Of a stretch of 64,000 nt of DNA, positions 13,473 to 24,929 are shown piece by piece. The stretch covers positions 4,965 to 68,964 of the forward strand of contig QNGE01000736.1 of the NCBI GenBank assembly GCA_008508345.1, read 5' to 3'. Every line of letters starts with the position of its first letter. Position 1 is the first letter of the stretch. This stretch comes from Paragonimus westermani (Eukaryota > Platyhelminthes > Trematoda > Plagiorchiida > Troglotrematidae). A model generated the notes under the pieces. That model saw only the letters and a list, made by a program, of their open reading frames with translations. It did not search any database and had not been told where the DNA came from. The position numbers and the translations under genes were made by a program.

Positions 13473-15835
13473 GTACGTGTTTTCCCATATAAACGCACAT
13501 AAGATGGATAGACAGTCAGCTCTGAGACAAACAAAACCAGCTAATCGACGCATGTGGATAATCAGTAAATCATCAGTTGCGTGAAAATCTGAAAAAGAAA
13601 TATTTGACTTCAGAGTGAACGGTAGCATTTCTACGCAAAAGTGTTCAGAGATATGAACTGTTGCAGGCTGAACATTATTCTTATCTGATTTTTGACAAGG
13701 CGATCACGTGGAGTTTTCAGATGGTTGAATATTGCGCCTTATATTCTTGTTCGAACGAGAAGTTGAACTCTAGCCCATAGTGATCGACCAGTAAACCATT
13801 CGCGTCAACCATGTCCATTACTCATGTCACAATGTTTGTGAATAATACTTAGTTAGCTTGATTGCCCAAGATAGACAGAACAACTGCCCAGTGATCGTCA
13901 TTTCGTATTCATACTAAGATTCCCGACCTCGGCGAATCTGTAGTGAAGTAGTAAGTAGATTTGGAATATTACGATACCAAAATCACATTCATGTGACCGG
14001 GCAGTTTGGGTTGAAAAGAACGATCGTCAGATATGTTTATCTGATAAGTAGATGGAATCGCATTACACAACAAAAACCTTGTTCCATTTCAGTCATCTGA
14101 TTGTGTACTACTAACAACTGCGGTGATTATTTTTCGTTAATCACTTTTCAATGAAATGACTCCGGTCGTCAATAAATACCTAATAATAGAACTTGCAAAA
14201 CCAGAGTGTGTGACTCGGTAACACCTTGTAGGTTTTTTATTAACACAATCAGGTTACGGTTATCATTTTACGATGCCTATGCCTGAAGCGATTCAATATG
14301 TTTGAGGTAAAATCGTTTCGCTCTCTTACCTACACACCATTCTGACCAACGTTATCTTTCATTGGACGAAATTTTTGGGTTTGTTAATGTACTGTCTAAA
14401 CAGGAAACACCTTCCTGAAGTAGGACGAACAATGTCAACTTATCAAAACTGTCAAAACAGACGTAAGCCCGTCTCCACTGTCGGAATCTGATGACGATTG
14501 GTCTGAATGTTTTAAAGTAGTATGGGCGATTTCCAAGGAGGTGTTTTATCTTCAAATCCTGGATTACAGCTCGCAGTAGTGATTGCACGATGAGGTATGA
14601 TAAAGTAACTTACTATATCATGTGCACCTCGTTTAAAGTAAACAAGGCACAGAAAAAAACTACCGACCTCACGACACCGAGCACTTTTTGAAGCTTTCAT
14701 TAACAACAGAGTTCCCGCACACTTTTACTGTCGACTTATACATTTAAACGATAACGTTCGTGACCTAGCGTTAGTGATAATTTGTGAGTCTCAAGTGATT
14801 ATCATCTAGATTGACAAATCTCTTCCAGACCTGGTGCGCTGCTGATGCCACTACTGGTACGTCCGTAAACGTGGTATTGTTCGTTATGTTTCGTCCAGGA
14901 AACACACGAATTAGGTCAAGTTGCCAAAGAACATAATTTGGTCTTTCAGGTTTACAACACAGTCGAACACAAGGCTGAAATCGAAGTCTATACAACATGC
15001 AAAACGGTAGGGAATTTAATTCAGTACTATTTGCTGCACAGTCGTCTGCTTTGAAGAAACTTTTCAGAGCTGTATCATGAGATAGTAAGACCCCCGGTAC
15101 AATCAACAGTGTCTTTAATCTGTGGAAGTCCCATACCGTTGTGATCAGCGAAACTACCCAAGCAGAAGGCCTGGTGCGTTAATCAGATTCCGCACAAAAC
15201 ACAAAGCACTTCGTTGTACTTCTGTTGTGTCATATTGTGATCAGTCCAATTGTGAAGCGCTTCCTTATGTAAAATCACCAACGCACCGTCTTTTAGTTGC
15301 TAAATTTTGGAACGTAAATCTAGTTGAGCCCAATGGGAAACGTTGTAGTTACGCTAGTTGGTATGAGAACGTTTCTCATGCAAACCGAGATTGAGGGAAA
15401 TGGACCGGGAGACTGTGCCACCGTTGCCTCATCTCTTATGACAACAAGTTGTCGCTATTCTGATTCCGTCCATGTGGACTACTTCAGACCGTTTCTGATC
15501 AAATCAGATCATTGCCAAAATGTCTTACAATTGTGTAGGTAAGCACGTGAGAACAAGAGCAGGACATATTGGAGTGTTGTTCATTGGTGACAAATGACTC
15601 CGTTCTAAATTTCGGAAACTACAAGAGCATGTACATTGGTAGGATCACAGGGAAACAAGAATCTGCTTAGCCTTTCGATTTAATGGTCCATTAATATGCT
15701 GACGACGAACCACATAACTACGTATTAGAATGGAGCATAAGACTGTCTTGTTAGTTACTGATAACAATACTTAGGAATTAAGCTCGGATTACCGGGACAG
15801 CGGTTTTTTCCTCGCGTGGACTGTTTGCGTGTTTT

Positions 15836-16012
15836 CAAGTTGACCATCACTCACATTTGATCGCAGCGTTCGCATTCAGATAGACTTTCCAGCCAGCCAC
15901 TTTCGAAAAGAAGCACTAAACTCGAGTTTCGCTCTCATTAGAGCTCGTCAGTAGTGCATAGCCTTGCCACGGCCGGGATTTGAACTCCGGACATTCCCAT
16001 CATGAGTGTTTG
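15836..16012 (-). mobile_element. tRNA-headed hammerhead SINE, copy a (5' truncated)
   Basis: Minus-strand copy of the window's short repeat family. On the plus strand it starts with the inverted tail motif CAAGTTGACCATCACTCAC and runs through the tail (about 15858-15908), the hammerhead (15913-15957), the CCGGGATTTGAACTCC block (a B box on the minus strand, 15973-15988) and part of the head. The A-box end is missing. Other copies are at 23.7, 28.3, 34.5, 39.2, 43.7, 48.7 and 50.4 kb. The repeat is non-coding; the tRNA-like head suggests RNA polymerase III transcription and LINE- or PLE-assisted retrotransposition. Confidence 0.75.
15913..15957 (-). ncRNA. Hammerhead ribozyme motif, type I, core intact
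   Basis: Read on the minus strand, this 45-nt segment folds as a hammerhead. Stem I is GCACUA paired with UAGUGC at the two ends. The first core strand is CUGACGA, matching C3-U4-G5-A6-N7-G8-A9. Stem II is GCUCU paired with AGAGC around an AAUG loop. The second core strand is GAAA. Stem III is only ACU/AGU closed by CG. The residue at the cleavage position (17) is U, an allowed H. All invariant core bases are present. Hammerheads with open stem I and tiny stem III are known from Penelope-like elements, and schistosome SmAlpha SINEs also carry hammerheads. Activity is not proven. So short a stem III may need a dimeric RNA to cleave well. Confidence 0.75.
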
Positions 16013-18218
16013 ACAAATTTGGGCATGCCAACAATTTGCGATGTTGGTCACTGGTTTGATTGGCTTTGAAATTAGGCTAACTACCGGAGCACGTTGAGCT
16101 AGGGTGTGTCTGCCTACTTCGCAACGAATCTGAAGTGGTCTGTCAGTTGGCATAAACTGAAACCGAAAGCCCAGATGACACTGAGAGTTGTCGTGCAGTA
16201 CTACACGATGTAGTGGGGTAGAATGGAACAGCTGACGTTAAGCCGGCAAATGGACTGTCTAACAGAGGCGCACTAAAGTTTTGGTGGTTTGAGGCAGACT
16301 TTTGATAATACCCAAGTTGGATTGCTAATTGTCAGCCACAAAAGACACTTTTCATTTAAACATGTGACCTTATGAAATTCGAATGGTGCACGAGAGAGTA
16401 ACCATCAGGAACAGTTGTTGGCCTATTGTTTTATCTTGCACTGTTTTCCTGTTTGCGCACGTGTATATTGAGTTCAGTATTCCAATTATCACAGTAGGGG
16501 AATCGGTACGTTGAAGTCGATATATAAAAAGACTCGATGAGGCCTAATTATGACAGGCGTTGTTACGAACCTTTCTGATTACTGGTGAACAGCAGGGCAA
16601 TTGGTTAGCGCAAACTGAAAACCGCTCAACTTTGGCTGCGGTCTCTCCTTCAGGTAGATTTTATCTTCCTCACCTTTCATAGAGAAATTTTACGGTATAT
16701 TTTACGAACACAGATGTGACATTTGCCCCGGATCGGCCTGTTTATCGAGCCAAGCTGTTCAACAAAACACCTCTTGCACATGACTGTGGCATCTTAGGGG
16801 TTGCGTCCATGAGACGTAATACATGTCCTATAGAGATCACTCGGTATCTAGAGAACACATACCAGAAGGATGAGATGTATGGACTAAAAGTGATGTAAGA
16901 CATCCACCAATCAAGACTGAGATGTAGGAAATATGCTAGGCAAACAGTCGTATATTATACGAAACCGGTCTTTTATTTTCTATTCGGGTGAACAACGTGA
17001 ACTAATCATTCAGTAATGTAGTCAAGAAACAGCGTAGTATGACCCCAACTTCTATACAAATTACAATCAGTAATCGCAGCGTGAGGATTTACGACATCTG
17101 CTCATCACTTAGAAATACTACCTGACAAGGCAGAATGTTTGCAGTCAGGCAATTACCGCCTGTGTAAGAGACCTCATTTTCTTCAGTGTAACTTTCAAAA
17201 TCTGGTTCGAGCAGCGGTATCACCTTGTCAAACTCCACGCTTAGTATTGATACCAGTAAAGATACCAGGTAGTATAATCTAGTCATCTATGTCTCGTTGA
17301 TTTCGTCATAACCACAATAACCGTAGAATTCGCAGTCAGAAACTTCTTTGTTTGGCACAGTTCATATAAAGCAGAATAATAGTGCTGACTGGTTCTGTTG
17401 CAATAAGCTTTTAATTTTGTGGTCTCAAAGGTATTTGGCTTCCCAACTACCAATCTACTGCTTGCAAAACCACCAGCGGTTTTAAACGCGCTCACTCGAA
17501 GTGAAATAGAATGAACTGGCAAGTTAATTACTGAAAGGTCTTTGCATACACGCTTTCACACTTGTCTGCTCATAAGAACAGTCTATGGCCAAACATTTGA
17601 TTAACAGGAACAACATTAATTCTAAGTCAAACCTTTTTACTAATATCCTTTTTGACAGCCGATCTTCTACTCGAATTAGATGGCCCCGTATTGAGTATGT
17701 GCTCTTAACATTTCAAGCATAGGTACAAACTAATTTACACACCCACATACACAAGTTTGTGCATTGCGAGACAAACTCGTACATACATACACGCAAGCAT
17801 GCCCACTAGATTTTGTCTCATGGCTGGGAAACCTGCTTCAGTAACGAAGACTAGAACCCGAATTGTTAGACAAGACAGCCATTTGTGCTCGTCTACTCGT
17901 CTTCTCTTATCAGTTGGTAGCGTACATTGTGAATTACGCAGATGGTAATTCAATTCCCTCGAGTAATATGGCCAGGCTCGTTCGTTCTCTCGCTCACTCG
18001 AGAACACATCGGATCTCACCCGCGGCACTTTGGAGTGTGTAAGTGGCACGTCATAATTCTTACGCCCATCAGGCTGTTTTCTCACTGCTGGACTTTGTTC
18101 TGCAACTTACACCGATCACATCCTCGTAAGATGATGGTGGATGTGGTGAAATTCGTCAACACTGGTTTTTTTCGAAAACGCAACAGAGCATACGGTCGCA
18201 TCGACTGGCGCGTACACA

Positions 18219-18266
18219 CACACGTATATACATATATATATATGTATATATATATATATACATACA
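18219..18266. repeat. TA/GTATA microsatellite
   Basis: Alternating TA with interspersed GTATA and CATA units, flanked by CACACACACG at its left. It explains the low-complexity IYIYMYI translations in frames crossing it. No functional element is implied. Confidence 0.9.
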
Positions 18267-18656
18267 AAGTCGCACACTAAAGTAAACAGAAAGAGAACGC
18301 GCGCGTGTGTAGGAATCAGATGAAGAGGCGGAATAAATTTGGAAAAACTTCATAACTTTGCACGCTCTCGCAACAGAGCCCGCGGCTCTTCAAGCGCTGC
18401 ACAACAGTACGCGTACAAAAGATAGACATTCGCCTATCCGTCTCACACATTCCATTAGGATAGAGTTTGGAAATTACAATTAATTGAGTGACTATTCATC
18501 TCTGACCTGTTTTCTTTATTTTGTTGAAGCCTGTCAATGGTTGCGTTGCGTGGACGAATAGTCGTTCGTGTAACTGTGACCGAATTTACTTTGCACACTA
18601 TGGTCATTTTGCATGCAACATTTTTCCTCCACGTTGTTCTCTGGTTGTCTCGTCAG

Positions 18657-18810
18657 AAGCAGATCGTAGTGTATCGGGAGCGGTTATGGTAGAGATTGAA
18701 AAACCCGATAATGAAGATTTGGGCATCAGTCTGGCTCCGTGTCATGAGGTCAAGACGGGACAAAACGCATTTTTCATCAATTTTCTGCGACAAGGAAGCA
18801 TTGCAGATCG
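18657..18810 (+). CDS. GRIP1: GRIP exon 4 of window: first half of PDZ3
   Basis: Enters in phase 1 after a CTCGTCAG acceptor and leaves in phase 2 before GTGAGT. Using the next AG, six bases downstream, also stays in frame. The peptide reads EADRSVSGAVMVEIEKPDNE, then DLGISLAP, then NAFFINFLRQGSIAD. GRIP PDZ3 shows the same pattern: VEVAKTPGASLGVAL followed by an I-D-K-I strand and SASIADR. The carboxylate-binding loop is DLGISL. At 154 bp it matches the length of exon 2, the equivalent half of PDZ2. Confidence 0.9.
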
Positions 18811-21800
18811 GTGAGTTGACGTAACTACTACCCACGCTGTTGACTGGTCAGTTAGGAAATCACAGATTATGAAATAAACGCACATCGATTATCATTCTCC
18901 CTCTCGTGCAGCCGGCAAAACGATCGAAGGCTTGCGAGTAACTCTTCATCAAAATCGCGTGAAAGGCTGAACTGCATTCGAAATCTAACATGTCTAAGAT
19001 AAAGTTTGAGACAAAAGATAGAAGTATTTACCATGAGAACCCAGATCTACGGATCTTTCAATATACTCATTTCACGTGACTGATTACACGTTCGGCCAAC
19101 CGCAGTATGTGCGTTCATACTGATGATTGTTGAGCAAATGAAACTACTCGATTTCCTGGCCGATTCTCATATTTTGACTTGCTTAGCAAAGACGTCCGTC
19201 GTGCTCGATCACACTGTTCAGCGCACGTCACAGTTTGTTCCTTATGCCAGTAGACGTGCATGGCGTTGATAAATGGTATGATTTTGTCTGCATGAGCCAA
19301 AACGCCATCTCAGTTAACATTACGAGCAGCCATTTTGACAGCGAAGTCTCGCTACCAATTGTGTTCATTTAACACTTAACGCGAGAGGAGCGGACTAGAT
19401 ACTGCCATCATTGTGAACCCTTATGATCTTTTGATCATGTAATAATCCCTCTAGATTTATGCATCATTCCATAACTGGGTATATTTGCATGGAGTACTCC
19501 AGCTGACGTTTACTCACTTACATTGAGACCTCATTTCGCCGAGCTCCGTTAACCACGGGATTGAATTCGCCAAATGACACGCTATATTCCCATGATCGAC
19601 CCTGTCCAGGTAAACATCACAGGCGAGTCCCCTCATTCGTGACTGAGGCAGTAACTTACCTAATTAAAAGTGCGACGTAAGAAATCAGGCGACTGTGGAC
19701 ACATGCACACGAGTCAATCAGCGATAAGTCGTGGCAACATGTAAACTCGCCGTGAAGCACTGCTCCAGTTGCAGCGTAATGATTAGATGATGCATCATCA
19801 AGCTAGATGAACCGTATAGGTGAACGGGAAAAACACCAGCTGCCATATGAAATACGGCTTTATTGGAGATTGTAAGCCCAACGGTTGTTAGTGGATAATC
19901 AAACTAAGAGGAATGCATTGGTGATATTAATATCTACTGTGGGAGGAATTCAGTTATACTGCAGTCTTCAAAACGCAAGCCGGATGTTATAATGATTCAT
20001 GAGAACAACCTTATGGTTGGCACGGTTGACAATATTTTGTGAACGTACAGCAGTCACAGCGAACTAGCGTGGCAATCTATGAATCCAGAAAAAAACATCG
20101 AATATTGTCGCCATGAGTGCATAGATATGGTGTCGAAAGGTTTTTCCGTGGTCACATTAGTATTAAAGATCATGGCGTTTTTTAGGCCGTAGTTGCGTGA
20201 ACAAACGTTTGACCTCACTGACTGACTACCAGCAAACTTTCCCAATATAACCGTTAGTCAGAAAGTGTTTCCGATGGTCGCCGAACTAAGGTCGTCATCA
20301 TTTGTCTGTCACTTGAGCAAAATACTTGCGTTCTGTCCAGAACGCACTAAAGAACCACAGCTTGCAGCATGTTCAGTGTGAAGCCACGCAACTTAATAAG
20401 CCATGTGATCAGTTTCATTCATGCTACTCAGTAAGATTCGTGTGAGTTCAATTCACAATTGTCCACTTCTTACAAGCGAAATTAACAAAACAGCCAGACA
20501 GACAAGATTCAAAGGTCAATAATTTTCGGAAACGACACACGAAACAATGCAGAATGCGTACATGTGAACCTAGTCACCTGTTATTGCTCTTCGAAGGACT
20601 TGTGTGTATACCCACCATCTGAATTTTCACATGCCTGGAATTACTCAGAATTGCAATCGTTATCTACACCATCAATATGTTTTAAAGAATCCGATTCCTT
20701 GCATCTTCGTCAATCGGTAACTCTGGGGTCTACTAAATTCATTTAAACGCCCGCAAAAGTTTGATTTAATGCAGTCTGAACTGTTGTTTCGTTTCCAAAA
20801 TGCAGACCGTTCTAGCTTGCCAATGTTTTAGCTGTTATTAAGATGCCTATTTTGTCATTAATCTTGGTGGTTACATCAGGATATAAAGGTCTATCTATTG
20901 TGGAATACATACCTGATGTCACTACATAGGAAGAAAAATGGGCCGCCAAATATGTGTGACTGAAGTCGGCATTTGGTTTAGCAGCCCAACAAAAAATCCC
21001 CGTGGTCAAATGAAGTGAATGCTTTCTCCGTCTCTGCGATGCTGATGACATACTGAGTTCACTTCGCTCCCAACTCACAGATCGGCTTAGAATTGGGTGG
21101 CACATTGTCAAACGAGATAAGCAAACCACCAACACTTATAGCCATAGTTACGGTGACCTGTTTGCGCAATCACTCCATCATACGCGTGCATGACTTGCAA
21201 ATTCTGAAATATCTAGGCATCCCAGTGAGGTAGCTGATACGGCTTATAGTAGAAACTGAAGTTGTTGACCGTAAAAGCCTGTCAACGTACAAAGATAGCG
21301 GGCACACACTTCCCTAACCGGTAGACAATATGGTCTAATTACAAGATAGTCACGTAGCACTAACACACTTGAGTTCTGAAGCTCACACAGTTTTTGGATT
21401 TAGACAGTGCAGTTACGTGGTGCTATGTTTCACATCACCCGCTTCAATACGCGTCTTTAGTTGCCACCGTCACAATCGGATTCCGTTAATCTTTTAGTCA
21501 CGTGTGTGAATGGTAAATTTCGTAATGAGTGCAATCCGTGTTCTAAAACATCAAAGGAAGACATGCTTATCCACGAATTCTTCAGCAACTGTCCAGAAAC
21601 CTTATTCGCACAACGTGCTATTTTGTACTGCGTACATACATAGTATGGCTTTGTGAACGTTTATGACGATTTACTGTGAAATTTTTGTGTTGTGATTTTA
21701 CGCAAGTTACAATTTACGTGTTTTCGTGTAAACTTTATTCTCTTGTCACAAAAAGTGGTAAATATGGCGCGATTTTGAGGACAAACGCAACGGCCACCTT

Positions 21801-23531
21801 ACCGTAGTAATCGGTAGCCGTATGGTGAAACAAAGCATCGTGTTGGTGGCTGCCTAGAATGCTGATTGAAATTGCCGAGTGACGTGTTTCATCAGCTTAT
21901 TAATTTTGTGCACTGCTTTTGTAGCGGGACACTCGCTTTATTCACATATTTCTCATGCTGGGTGGGTCGTGACACAATTTGCTGTAGGCTTAGTGAATGC
22001 GCCAGTTAGTGGTTTCATAGTTGCTTTAATTGCAGATGGTATGCGATGTTGTGCAAGTTGCCCAGGGAACATGTCTTTTGGCACAATGATCTAAAGAACA
22101 AACTAGGACATGTATCTACTGAAGTAACACAAAACTGTTAAAATTTACGCAGAGACCTGTCAACCTACTCGTTCTGTAAACGAATTTTTCGTTTGTGAAT
22201 TACGACGGTAACTGAAGATTATATACCATTATCTGTCCTGGTAAACGCACGACAATATTTCCCGCACAAGTGAGCGCAACCTCTTGTAATTCTAAGTCTC
22301 ATGTGCGCACGGATGTCATAAGGCCATACTTTCATTGATAGTCCATATTTGACTCTACGTGTGAACCACAAAAATGCCTACCAAGACACGACCCATCGGA
22401 CAATCCATCGTTGTATTTAGTGGTCTTTGACTTGAAACAAAAATTCGATGTTTAAAACTTAGAGGAGAAGCATCATTTAAATTCGGTTTTAACCAGGCTG
22501 AACTCGTATGGTCCATTGTCTGGCGGAAGAATTGTATCCACCCTATATGGTTTGAGATTGAAGACGCTGAAAAGACCTCAGTAACTGCCTCTTAACCCAT
22601 CACAACTAAATACGGCAAGTTTTACTGAGACGCCGACCACAATCCACGCAATTTGCGTCAGAATTATGGAGGTGTATCGATCAGTGAAGAGTTCACATGA
22701 CGCGACTAATAACATGTGCAAAGTGACTGTTCCAAATAATTAGTTAGGTTGACTATAGACTAGGACAATGTATTTTTCTGCGCCACTTCCTTCTAACTGA
22801 AGATGTGGTTCGTCAAACCACGTACTAGTAGCCCGGGCTCTGAGCAGCACTCTAAATGCCATCAATTTTAATTAACTTTCGAGCTCCCCTAGCAGTACAC
22901 TTCTTACTTATGGATTTAAAGTGTAGAGACTTTAGTTCGACAGTTTCACACAACCTTTACACCTTTTACGTGCAATATGTTGTAAGGATGGTAATAATCT
23001 GTGTCTGCTCCCACCCTTGGTGATGAACTGTTGGAGATACTGTGGAAGTACGCGTGCACTGGGAGCCGTGTTAAAGCTGGTGGACTATCACGTCACAAGT
23101 GGATCAGCTAAAGCTTGGATGCCGTTTGCGAAATTACACTACCTGTTACACTGACATACTCTCAGCCTTTGGGTGAGTGTGAAACGATATGTCCCCTTTA
23201 CCCCGATGATCAAAAGACAGAAAAGATATGCTGCGAGATATCAACATTTCGTTCAATCACTTCAGTCACCCACTTACAACCAACAATTCAATACATGTGG
23301 ATATGATGCAAATGACGTACAGTTGAACAGATGAAATGGAAGAGATCAGAAGGTCATTATCGAACAACAAGCTCCGTCTGAATCAATCACTTCTGAGTGT
23401 GTAAACCTGATTTTCAGCGGCGCCTCAATAAGTCCTCATTGCTAGCCAAAAGTTTCAAGTGCGAGTTAAAAACTATTACAGTGAGTGACAAGATTAGGTC
23501 CTCTAAATGACCAGGCGACTTAACTTGCTTC

Positions 23532-23709
23532 TTAATCAGGTATAGTAGCTTGCGTCATTTCTTGTGAGTTGTGTTGATACCGTACTCTCCCCCCGAATTT
23601 TTCAGCAATTGGGATATGTTCTGATATTCGCTGGTGAAGATGTCGATCCATTTCTTTAATTCCAGTGCTACTGCAAACACTGTGAACCTTTTGAGGAATA
23701 GAGTTCACT
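23532..23709 (-). mobile_element. Penelope-like fragment, GIY-YIG region
   Basis: The minus-strand frame includes HSVCSSTGIKEMDRHLHQRI followed by SEHIP. This resembles the Cys pair, the YIG segment and the RLxxRIxEHxP helix of PLE endonucleases as seen in the 34 kb copy. The motif GIKEMD is decayed. The fold-back SINE next to it appears to have inserted into this remnant, since a 14-bp duplication lies at both sides of the SINE. Confidence 0.45.
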
Positions 23710-23913
23710 GATGAGTAGTCGGGGATTTGGTTTATCTCCAAGTTGACCATCACTCACATTTGATCGCAGCCTTCGCATTCAGATGGACTATCCGGTCAGC
23801 CTCTTTCGAAAAGAGGCACTAAACTCGAGTTTCACTCTCATTCGAAAGAGGCTGGCTGGAAGGTCTATCTGAATGCGAAGGCTGCGATCAATTGTGAGTG
23901 ACGGTAAACTTGA
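23710..23913. mobile_element. Fold-back hammerhead SINE, copy b, with 14-bp flanking duplication
   Basis: Two inverted tail segments (23739-23812 minus and 23839-23912 plus) face each other around a short centre that keeps only the 3' half of the hammerhead. The direct repeat GAATAGAGTTCACT occurs at 23696-23709 and again at 23914-23927, a likely target-site duplication. The 29 bases at 23710-23738 lie inside the duplication and recur, inverted, beyond the tail of the 34.7 kb copy and beside the 43.7 kb copy, so they belong to the element. The ribozyme is destroyed and the tRNA-like head is absent. Confidence 0.7.
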
Positions 23914-24581
23914 GAATAGAGTTCACTTGCGATGATGTTGCAAATCTCCTTATCTTATCTTATCTTTTCTCAATTTTTCACCCATCCGTTGTGGCACCTT
24001 TGTCACTTCGTGCATACACATTGTAATCTGTGTTACTAACCGAATGATCACACTAGGTCACAGGTGTGTTATACTTTCTTAAAACCCTTAAGTGAGGTTG
24101 GACAAGAACGAGCAAGTCAGTACACAGTAGGTTTTTTCCAAACGCGCTAGTTTGTCTTGGAAATTTCGGAGGAACCCAGCGGAATCTCACGTGCACTTCT
24201 GGGCGAAATGTGGGCATGAGCAGTTTGCCTCGGATATCTGGAAAAGGCGTAATTTACGTTCCTGCTTGGCCAAACTTCTAAATGCGCGATTCCGCCTCGC
24301 TTCTTAAGCTGTCTGTGTGACCTCTGCTGGAGACCGTTGCGCTTTCAATTACTTCACTATTGCACTAACCGATATGCGTCCAACACAGCTATCTGACAAG
24401 ACGAATTCGTCGATGGATACCACACCGACTGCTCTTTGCATGTTGTTGACAAGCTCTTCATGTCTGTTTACTTTGTCCGCCTTCCTGCTCCTAAACCTCT
24501 CCACTACAAATGTGAACACATTTTCATTTCCGCAATTTTGCGAAACTCTTGACCAAGGTAATGCCATAAATATTCTACAAG

Positions 24582-24654
24582 ACTTAGATCAGATTGTACC
24601 ACGAGAGAAAGCAAAGGGTGAATACACTGAGAGAATCCGAAGGCTGGCAGTTTC
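24582..24654 (+). CDS. Possible exon of an unidentified nested gene (first of two)
   Basis: An acceptor TATTCTACAAG precedes, and a GTAGGT donor follows, a frame reading LDQIVPREKAKGEY then TERIRRLAV. The phase (2) of its end matches the start of the next candidate at 24766, giving a serine codon and an uninterrupted helical, charged product. I do not recognise the family. It cannot be a constitutive GRIP exon because it would fall inside PDZ3. An upstream acceptor near 24556 is an alternative start. Confidence 0.35.
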
Positions 24655-24765
24655 GTAGGTCCCCATCCATCTCAGTTCAATCATTATTTGTTCGTACAAG
24701 GATTTCAATATCAGAACCAAGAATTCTTTGCTGTACATATTCACAAGTACTGTAAAACTTTCTAG

Positions 24766-24929
24766 GCCTTTCGATCCACAGGTGGTGCTTGAAGAGATTG
24801 CGTCCGGTCAAGTGGCAGAACGAATGACTGGTATTATCAAGGCATTGAGTCATTGCAAGGAAGTGTACCATCACGCCAATAATGCAGCATTTATATTAAA
24901 ACGCGATTGTAGTGCCCTAATCGTTCCAA
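24766..24929 (+). CDS. Possible exon of an unidentified nested gene (second of two)
   Basis: Begins after AACTTTCTAG and ends at CCAA before GTACGC. The frame gives PFDPQVVLEEIASGQVAERM, then TGIIKALSHCKEVYHHANNA and AFILKRDCSALIVP. It is amphipathic and looks like real coding sequence, 54 residues with no low complexity. It joins in frame to the candidate at 24582-24654. No family was recognised, and no further partner exon could be joined with confidence. It could be an exon of a gene nested in the GRIP intron, a pseudogene piece, or chance. Confidence 0.4.

Larger units (their letters stand above)
13473..18656 (+). other. GRIP intron 3 (5.2 kb)
   Basis: Phase 1 intron between PDZ2 and PDZ3. 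It contains the hammerhead-bearing SINE copy at 15836-16012 (minus) and a TA-rich microsatellite at 18219-18266. A tRNA A-box-like string near 16602-16640 is too degraded to call. Overlapping frames of 60-116 codons at 17.7-18.4 kb run on both strands and include the microsatellite, so I treat them as chance. Confidence 0.75.

Noticed and set aside
16600..16650. tRNA-like ATTGGTTAGCGCAAACTG string
   Set aside because: Only the A-box half is visible; the rest does not match the SINE head or a tRNA.
17735..18353. Overlapping frames of 60-116 codons on both strands
   Set aside because: They cross a TA microsatellite, overlap each other and show no family motif, start context or splice pattern.
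21879..22094. Hydrophobic 71-codon frame resembling a membrane segment
   Set aside because: No splice sites or homologous motif; composition alone is not enough.
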